Source of the DNA: an uncultured Collinsella sp.
GTDB taxonomy: Bacteria; Actinomycetota; Coriobacteriia; Coriobacteriales; Coriobacteriaceae
DNA: 9,610 nt
NCBI GenBank assembly: GCA_900551365.1
Contig: URVZ01000064.1
Coordinates: 1-9,610 of the forward strand
Reading direction: 5' to 3'
This document shows, one piece after another, positions 5,230 to 9,610 of the stretch. Within the stretch, counting starts at the first letter, position 1, and every line of letters starts with the position of its first letter. The notes beneath the pieces were generated by a model. That model made no database searches, had not been told where the DNA came from, and worked only from the letters and a program-made list of their open reading frames with translations. The position numbers and the translations under genes are program-made.

Positions 5230-5248
5230 GTCGCGGCCCATCCGCGAC
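5230..5248 (+). promoter_or_regulatory. Perfect hairpin in the leader of the 813-aa gene
   Basis: GTCGCGG (5230-5236) pairs with CCGCGAC (5242-5248) around CCCAT. TAAGAT (5213-5218) just upstream is a possible -10, without a good -35, so the stem would sit at the 5' end of the transcript, about 38 nt before the GTG start. No T run follows it, so mRNA stabilisation or a binding site is more likely than termination. Purely structural evidence. Confidence 0.35.
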
Positions 5249-5285
5249 CACTTCTTCTCTCAACGACCGATCAGGGTGATACTTC

Positions 5286-7727
5286 GTGGCAGAGCGTCCG
5301 ACATACAGGCTCAGGTTTCTCGATCCCAAGAAGCGCTTTCCGGCGATGCCCGAGCAGCCTGCGGGACGCTCATATGGCGTGGTCTGGAAACTCTTTGGCG
5401 AGGACCAGCATGAATCTTGTTATGTCGTCGAATTCGTTGGCAAAAGTCATGTGTCGCTTTTGGGCTACGTAAGCGTTTCGGGTGAGGTGTACAAGGTGGA
5501 CCGCCCCGTTAGCGAGGCTCCGCTGCCCAACGATCCCGACATGGAACTGGTCCTTGACGAGTCGGATTCCAGTATTGGTGAGATTATGGTAAGGGAAGCC
5601 AGCGGTGCAATGCGTACGTGCGCGCGAACCGTCGGCTCTCCCGAAGGCCCCATGCGCGAGCAGTCCGATCACGATACATGGAATTCGGCCCGCTCCCTTC
5701 CTTACGGCGAGTTCATGGCATCGATGTTCCTGCGCTACGTGATATTTGCCAACTCCGAAAGCGCTGTTGCGAACACGGCGGACGCCGACGGTCTCGATGC
5801 GGACATGCAAAACGTTGTCGACAAGATCAAGCTCGTAAAGTTGCCCGAGCCGGTCGAGGTGTTTTTGGGCTTTAACACGGCACCGCTCCCCGATGCTATC
5901 GAGACGCTGCTCTACCGCGTTGACCATGCCGAGAATCCGAGCGGTATCGAGCGCTATGCCGCCGCCCTTATGAGCGAAATTGACTTGCCCCGCCTGCGCA
6001 CCATCGCTGCCAAGTCCGAGATGAGCCTGGCTCGCATTGATCGCTCAAAGATTTTCTATCTCAATTTTGATCGTAGCCTGTTGGACCAGGACGAGATTGA
6101 CATGCTGCTTGCCATCGAGTGCCGTCTCAACCGCCTCTCCGGCATCCTTGAGCGCATCGGGGCCGGATTGGTCCCTGCGGCATCCTCGCCGAGTCTTGAG
6201 GGCTGCGCGCTCTTTGATGCGTGGCATATCGCCAAGACGACCAACGATGTTCCCCGACTGCTCGATACGGCCTCGAGCGATAACCCGTGGGGCAAACCGG
6301 GTACGGTGGCTTGCCGGCCGGGCGGTGAGTGGGATGTGCGTACCCGCTTCGCGCGCATTGTCGAGGCGCTTAACGTGGTCACGCGGCTCGACTATACCTA
6401 TCGGGCAAACGTTGCCGAGGGGATTATGCTCGTTCGGTTTGGACGCTCTGTCGTTGATGCCATGCCGCAACGTGAATACGACGCTCAAGATGACGCCTGG
6501 CGCGAGCTGGACGAGGACACGCGCGCGATCTGGGCCGCGGAGCACGATGCGCGCGTGGCACTCACGCTTGCGGCAGCGTGTTTTGCCGCGGGCACCTGCA
6601 TCACGCGCTGTTATGTGCAGATTGCTGCTCCCGACAGTGAGCAGGGTGAGCGCGTTGTCGCAACGTATTTCTTTGGGCGCGCGGCCTATCTGGCCGATTG
6701 CGTGCCTGTCGCCAAGGATCTTGAGAGCATGGACATGGACGATATGCCGTGCAAGCGCATGCTTGAGGCATATGAGTCGGACGCACCGGATGCGATTGAG
6801 CCTGCGGAGGTTCACGCTCGCCCGCGTGACGACCACCGTTCGCTGCCGCCGGCGTTGCGCGACCTGCTGCTTGCCGATACGGCTGATGAGCTAGAGGTCA
6901 TGGAGGAGGACGATGACCCGTATGTGGCGCGCGTCGTTGAGTTGCGCGAGCAGGTAAAAGTTGACCATGCAAGTGCGTTTGAGGGCTTCTCCCGTCTTGT
7001 TGAGGAGCTGGAGGCAAAGTGCGCCGTCGCCGAGCTTTTGGCAACGGGTCCGGTTCAGACGCAGTTTTGCGACAACCAGCTGGTGCGTATGGTGCTGCCG
7101 GTAATGGAGGAAGATCGCTCGGTGCGCATCCTGCGCGCTCCCGACGCGCTCTACTTTGCTCAGCACGAGATCTGCAGTTATTACGCCGATCAGGAGGATT
7201 TTGAACGGGCATTGCCCGAGGTGCGTCGTCTTTACGATCTGGCTCGCTCGTCCATGCAATCGCACTTTGCGCTCATCAACGTGTTGGCGCGCCTGGAACG
7301 CTTTGACGAGATTATCGAGGTGGCGCGCCACGGCCTGCGCATTGCCAGCGACCGTTCCGCAATCGGTTATCTGTTCTATCGCTTGGCGTTTGCCTATTGG
7401 AACTGCGACCAGCTCGAGCTCGCGCTGGCATGCTACCGCCTGGTACCGCGCGGCGAGGAGTCGGGTAGCAACGCACTGGAGGAAATGCAGGGCCTTATGA
7501 ATGAGATGGGTGTCAATGAGCCTCCGACGTTTGAGGAGGCCGTCGAGACCATCCGCAAGGCTGGGCTTGAATTGCCTCCCGTGTCCGCCGTGGCCAACCA
7601 GCTGGCGGATGCTGCCGTGCAGTTGGTCGATAGCGGCTTCTTTTTCCTGGCGCGCGTCTGCATCTTCCAAATGTGGCGCACCATGGGCAACGATGAGCTC
7701 GGCTCCCTCAATCGCTCGCTGGGGTAG
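5286..7727 (+). CDS. 813-aa protein with TPR-like C-terminal region, function unknown
   Basis: Large soluble protein with no signal peptide and no membrane helix. Residues about 1-65 look like a compact beta-rich domain (YRLRFLDPKKRF, YGVVWKLFGEDQ, YVVEFVGKSHVSLLGYV). Residues 150-530 are mostly helical, with no catalytic motif I recognise. An acidic linker (ELEVMEEDDDPY, near 535-545) precedes the C-terminal part. Residues about 620-720 read like tetratricopeptide repeats: ALYFAQHEICSYYADQEDFERALPEV, then HFALINVLARLERFDEIIEVARHGL, then YRLAFAYWNCDQLELALACYRLV, with the usual small/aromatic pattern. The GTG start at 5286 has GGTGAT (5275-5280) 5 nt before it; the weak site leaves some doubt. 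TPR proteins scaffold protein complexes; the partner is unknown here. It follows the tRNA-Arg repeat zone and precedes tRNA-Ser and is not in an operon. Probably a lineage-restricted protein (inference). Confidence 0.85.
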   Translation: MAERPTYRLRFLDPKKRFPAMPEQPAGRSYGVVWKLFGEDQHESCYVVEFVGKSHVSLLGYVSVSGEVYKVDRPVSEAPLPNDPDMELVLDESDSSIGEIMVREASGAMRTCARTVGSPEGPMREQSDHDTWNSARSLPYGEFMASMFLRYVIFANSESAVANTADADGLDADMQNVVDKIKLVKLPEPVEVFLGFNTAPLPDAIETLLYRVDHAENPSGIERYAAALMSEIDLPRLRTIAAKSEMSLARIDRSKIFYLNFDRSLLDQDEIDMLLAIECRLNRLSGILERIGAGLVPAASSPSLEGCALFDAWHIAKTTNDVPRLLDTASSDNPWGKPGTVACRPGGEWDVRTRFARIVEALNVVTRLDYTYRANVAEGIMLVRFGRSVVDAMPQREYDAQDDAWRELDEDTRAIWAAEHDARVALTLAAACFAAGTCITRCYVQIAAPDSEQGERVVATYFFGRAAYLADCVPVAKDLESMDMDDMPCKRMLEAYESDAPDAIEPAEVHARPRDDHRSLPPALRDLLLADTADELEVMEEDDDPYVARVVELREQVKVDHASAFEGFSRLVEELEAKCAVAELLATGPVQTQFCDNQLVRMVLPVMEEDRSVRILRAPDALYFAQHEICSYYADQEDFERALPEVRRLYDLARSSMQSHFALINVLARLERFDEIIEVARHGLRIASDRSAIGYLFYRLAFAYWNCDQLELALACYRLVPRGEESGSNALEEMQGLMNEMGVNEPPTFEEAVETIRKAGLELPPVSAVANQLADAAVQLVDSGFFFLARVCIFQMWRTMGNDELGSLNRSLG

Positions 7728-7778
7728 GGGCGAAAACTGCAAGGAGGAAAGGCCGCTAGGCAATTAGAAAATTCCCTC

Positions 7779-7807
7779 TTGCTCAACTTCGGCTGTTTGG
7801 TTACTAT
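7779..7807 (+). promoter_or_regulatory. Promoter of tRNA-Ser(GCT)
   Basis: TTGCTC (7779-7784), 17 nt, TACTAT (7802-7807). The start would be near 7814-7816, a few nt before the tRNA 5' end at 7822. The stretch 7728-7821 holds no gene. Confidence 0.7.
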
Positions 7808-7821
7808 AGAACGGCTGTTAC

Positions 7822-7912
7822 GGAGAGCTGACCGAGAGGCCGAAGGTGCTCGCCTGCTAAGCGAGTATGCCCCAAAAGGGCATCTGGGGTTCGAATCCCC
7901 AGCTCTCCGCCA
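7822..7912 (+). tRNA. tRNA-Ser (anticodon GCT)
   Basis: Type II tRNA of 91 nt with encoded CCA. The acceptor stem is GGAGAGC (7822-7828) with GCTCTCC (7902-7908), discriminator G7909 and CCA 7910-7912. The anticodon stem CTCGC/GCGAG holds the loop CTGCTAA with GCT at 7856-7858, reading AGC and AGU. The long variable arm ATGCCC/GGGCAT is the serine-type arm recognised by the coiled coil of SerS, encoded 3.6 kb upstream. The T arm is TGGGG-TTCGAAT-CCCCA. Confidence 0.97.
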
Positions 7913-7926
7913 GTATGAATTTGTAG

Positions 7927-7952
7927 AAGGGTCCCATTTGGGGCCCTTTTTT
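7927..7952 (+). terminator. Terminator of tRNA-Ser
   Basis: AAGGGTCCC (7927-7935) pairs with GGGGCCCTT (7940-7948), one T-G pair, loop ATTT, followed by a run of T (7947-7952). It begins 15 nt after the CCA. Confidence 0.9.
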
Positions 7953-7963
7953 ATTATCAAGAA

Positions 7964-7985
7964 TGGCGGCTGGGGATTCGAACCC
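7964..7985 (-). repeat. Inverted copy of the tRNA-Ser T-arm and 3' end
   Basis: GCTGGGGATTCGAACCC (7969-7985) is the exact reverse complement of 7887-7903 in the tRNA (17 nt). Reading on, the minus strand gives CCCCAGC-CGCCA, which is the tRNA-Ser 3' end with 4 nt (TCTC) missing. It lies 51 nt past the CCA end, just beyond the terminator, the same layout as behind tRNA-Arg. Part of the match reflects the T arm's own symmetry, but the CGCCA extension does not. Confidence 0.65.
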
Positions 7986-8019
7986 TCAAAAAGGAGGCAT
8001 CCTTTCGGACGTCTCCTTT
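7985..8019 (-). terminator. Terminator of the minus-strand carboxypeptidase gene
   Basis: AAAGGAGGC (7990-7998) pairs with GTCTCCTTT (8011-8019), continued inward after one mismatch by TCC/GGA around TTTC. On the minus strand the stem is followed by TTTTT (complement of 7988-7992). It lies 25 nt after the stop codon of the gene ending at 8044 and, with the tRNA-Ser terminator, separates the convergent units. Confidence 0.85.
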
Positions 8020-8043
8020 CAGCGAGCGTATTGTTCTTCGATC

Positions 8044-9384
8044 CTACACCTCGGGTGCCTTGGCTACGGTTTCGCTTTCTGCCGCAAGCGGACGGTTTTC
8101 GATGCGACGACTCAGGCGGTCGAGCTTCACAAGAAGCCATTCAATGGGATTCGGCCCCGAGCCTTCCTCATCGGCAACCAAATCCGTGACAACGACCTTG
8201 ATGCCGTCTTGTTTGAGCGTGAGGCTACCTACTTTGTCGCCCACATGCACCGTGCCCGAAAGGTCATCGTAGGCAACCTTTTCGGTTACTTCTCCGGCAA
8301 GCGAAAAGATGGTCGCCTGAGCTGCGGGATCGGCGAGTGTGGCGTCGATCGTCTTGTCCGTCCAGTCGGTCTGGCTTATGCGCGCGATGAGCGGATTGCC
8401 GTTGGCGGTCTTTTCCTGCGTGTTGGCGATCGCAACCGTCACCTTGTGGCCGTAGTACCAGTTGGCAAGGGCGGCCGTGTCGGCAAAGCGCTGGTCGTTG
8501 GTGCTGGAGTTCAAAACGACGGTATAGGTCTCGTCGCCATCGCGGTCGTAGGCTGCCGTAAAGCAGTAGCCGGCATCGTCGGTAGTGCCGGTCTTGCCGC
8601 CGATATTGCCGTCCTGCCCCAGCAGCTCGTTGTGCGTATCCATTGAATGTGAGTGGTCGGAGCCATCGGCGCCTGTAACCTCAATCCAGGAATCATCGCT
8701 CGCCACGATCTCGCGGAACGCATCGCTCTTCATTGCTTCCTGCATCATCAGGGCCGCATCGTGCGCGGTCGAGTGCATGTCGCCGGCCCACTCATCAAAG
8801 TCCAGACCGTGCGGATTCTCAAAAAGAGTTCCCGTGCAGCCGAGCTCTTTAGCGCGCTCGTTCATGGCCTTGACAAACGTGGCCTCAGCATCTTTGGTCT
8901 TGGGGTCGATCTTTTTGCCCACATGCTCGGCAAGCACGATGGCGGCGTCATTGCCCGAGGGAATCATCAGACCGCGCAGGGCCTGTTCCACTGTGAGCTC
9001 GTCGCCTTCGAGCAGGCCGGCGGTCGAATTGCCCACGGTTGCCGCGGCGCTGCTCACCGTGACCTTCTCGTCCATCTTGCAGTTCTCGATGGTCAAGATT
9101 GCGGTCATGACCTTGGTGATTGAGGCGATCTTGACCTGCTCGTCGGCACTGCGGGCGTAATAGATGGAACCGTCCTTACTCATGACGATGGCGTTGGTCG
9201 CATCGATATCGGGCAGATTATCGGCCGTGATGCCGCGGGCGTCGGCGGTCTTACCGCAAACGATATCGGTCGTAAGCACCTGGGCATTGGCGATAGACGG
9301 CGCACCGGCAGCAAGGGCGAGAGCGCAGGCAATGCCGGTGGTCAGTTGCGCGGAGCGCTTTACAAGAGAACTAAGGGTCTTCAC
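8044..9384 (-). CDS. D-alanyl-D-alanine carboxypeptidase (PBP5-type, peptidase S11)
   Basis: Predicted 446-aa secreted serine DD-carboxypeptidase that removes the terminal D-Ala from peptidoglycan pentapeptides, limiting cross-linking. It has a signal peptide: basic N-region (KTLSSLVKRS), hydrophobic core (ALALAAGA) and an AxA site ANA|Q after residue 34. Catalytic motifs are in order: S88-I-T-K91 (SxxK, nucleophile and base), S143-G-N145 (SxN) and K264-T-G266. The C-terminal domain ends in a likely amphipathic helix (PIEWLLVKLDRLSRRIENR), as PBP5-type enzymes use for membrane association. I chose GTG 9384: it opens the signal peptide directly, and a TATACT -10 lies upstream at 9429-9424. The open frame runs further upstream to an ATG at 9597, but that would bury the signal peptide 71 residues in and overlap the divergent gene. 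The ribosome binding site (GAAAG) is weak. Confidence 0.93.
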   Translation of the reverse strand: MKTLSSLVKRSAQLTTGIACALALAAGAPSIANAQVLTTDIVCGKTADARGITADNLPDIDATNAIVMSKDGSIYYARSADEQVKIASITKVMTAILTIENCKMDEKVTVSSAAATVGNSTAGLLEGDELTVEQALRGLMIPSGNDAAIVLAEHVGKKIDPKTKDAEATFVKAMNERAKELGCTGTLFENPHGLDFDEWAGDMHSTAHDAALMMQEAMKSDAFREIVASDDSWIEVTGADGSDHSHSMDTHNELLGQDGNIGGKTGTTDDAGYCFTAAYDRDGDETYTVVLNSSTNDQRFADTAALANWYYGHKVTVAIANTQEKTANGNPLIARISQTDWTDKTIDATLADPAAQATIFSLAGEVTEKVAYDDLSGTVHVGDKVGSLTLKQDGIKVVVTDLVADEEGSGPNPIEWLLVKLDRLSRRIENRPLAAESETVAKAPEV

Positions 9385-9423
9385 AGATTTCGCTTTCGAC
9401 GGGATGGTCTCTTTAGAGTTCAA

Positions 9424-9452
9424 AGTATATCGTTTACCGGCGCGGACAATCA
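9424..9452 (-). promoter_or_regulatory. Promoter of the carboxypeptidase gene
   Basis: On the minus strand TATACT (9429-9424) is a good -10; the -35 at 17 nt is weak (TGATTG, 9452-9447), and a better TTGTCC (9449-9444) is only 14 nt away. Transcription from near 9417 would give a leader of about 33 nt and excludes start codons further upstream. Confidence 0.5.
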
Positions 9453-9535
9453 GTGCGCGGGCGTGCGCGGCCCATGTCTGCGCCCGAACGGACATATAGG
9501 TGCTTAAGGTCGACTTAATCGCCCGCGCTTGTTGT

Positions 9536-9563
9536 GTGTGGCGCACACTGCCTCGGGCATAAT
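9536..9563 (+). promoter_or_regulatory. Possible promoter and inverted repeat before the response-regulator gene
   Basis: CATAAT (9558-9563) is a possible -10 for the gene at 9584; TGTGTG at 17 nt is a poor -35. GTGTG-GCG-CACAC (9536-9548) is a perfect short inverted repeat overlapping that -35 position, where an activator or autoregulator could bind. The remaining part of 9385-9583 holds only the divergent promoter. Confidence 0.35.
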
Positions 9564-9583
9564 GGAGCGCGAGAGGAGCACGC

Positions 9584-9610
9584 ATGAACGAGCGCATTTT
9601 GGTAGTTGAT
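9584..9610 (+). CDS. N-terminal fragment, probable two-component response regulator (partial)
   Basis: Nine codons before the window ends: MNERILVVD. AGAGGAG (9572-9578) lies 5 nt before the ATG. The hydrophobic strand ILVVD at this position is typical of receiver domains, whose acidic Mg-binding pair (DD or DE) comes next. That pattern is suggestive, not proof: nine residues cannot exclude another Rossmann-like protein. It is divergent from the carboxypeptidase gene. Confidence 0.6.

Noticed and set aside
4741..5472. Plus-strand 243-codon open frame across tRNA-Arg and the repeats
   Set aside because: It runs through the tRNA, two terminators and both repeats, and its product contains DSNL-type peptides typical of translated T-arm sequences. 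It also overlaps the 813-aa gene.
7810..7821. GAACGGCTGTTA as a second LexA box at the tRNA-Ser promoter
   Set aside because: One mismatch in the essential GTTC half (GTTA), and SOS control of a tRNA gene would be surprising.
7433..8140. Minus-strand open frame with RAGDSNPRCP over tRNA-Ser
   Set aside because: Antisense translation of the tRNA-Ser T arm and its inverted copy; crosses two terminators and the end of the 813-aa gene.
7779..8646. Two plus-strand open frames over tRNA-Ser and the carboxypeptidase gene
   Set aside because: They cover a tRNA, two terminators and the antisense strand of a gene with clear catalytic motifs; product composition is not protein-like.
9385..9597. 71-residue N-terminal extension of the carboxypeptidase from ATG 9597
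   Set aside because: It would place the signal peptide internally, include the probable promoter -10 at 9424-9429 and overlap the divergent gene's start. GTG 9384 fits better.
1..9610. CRISPR array, restriction-modification, toxin-antitoxin or phage defence cluster
   Set aside because: No regularly spaced short repeats, no cas-like, methylase, nuclease or toxin-antitoxin pair seen; the only direct repeat is the two-copy tRNA-Arg duplication.

Overview
This window looks like chromosomal DNA from a Coriobacteriia-type actinobacterium, most plausibly Collinsella or a close relative. That placement is an inference from moderately high GC, codon style, both tRNA genes encoding their CCA end, and the gene mix; nothing in the window proves the genus. 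Most of it is housekeeping sequence. The unusual content sits between genes: tRNA-derived repeats, a small inverted-repeat element and a probable SOS-box promoter.

Left part (1-2626). A perfect palindrome, probably a terminator, opens the window. Next come an SPFH/band-7 membrane protein gene and rlmH (23S rRNA pseudouridine-1915 methyltransferase), 6 bp apart with the rlmH ribosome binding site overlapping the end of the SPFH gene. After 73 bp comes proC (pyrroline-5-carboxylate reductase). proC runs into a 135-bp element with terminal inverted repeats and a strong central hairpin.

Middle part (2637-4756). A 57-codon minus-strand gene for a single-pass membrane protein is divergent from serS (seryl-tRNA synthetase). 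Three short perfect palindromes lie in the gap between them. serS ends at a UUCG-loop terminator. Beyond it a GAAC-N4-GTTC site, the classical Gram-positive/actinobacterial LexA box, overlaps the -35 region of an extended -10 promoter driving an unrecognised 125-aa protein.

tRNA-repeat zone (4793-5285). A tRNA-Arg(ACG) gene has its own promoter and terminator. Its last 20 nt, the terminator and about 48 nt beyond are duplicated 190 bp downstream, with a GC-rich array of hairpins between the copies. Translations across this zone give the well-known spurious DSNP/RIRTYD-type peptides, so no gene is called there.

Right part (5286-9610). An 813-aa soluble protein with a TPR-like C-terminal region is followed by tRNA-Ser(GCT) with promoter and terminator. 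Just past that terminator lies an inverted copy of the tRNA T-arm. Convergent to the tRNA is a minus-strand D-alanyl-D-alanine carboxypeptidase (PBP5-type) gene with a signal peptide. The window ends in the first nine codons of a divergent gene that resembles a response-regulator receiver domain.

The strongest leads are the SOS-box promoter with its orphan gene, the repeated pattern of inverted T-arm copies behind both tRNA genes, the 190-bp tRNA-Arg 3'-end duplication and the MITE-like element after proC. I found no complete novel multi-gene system.
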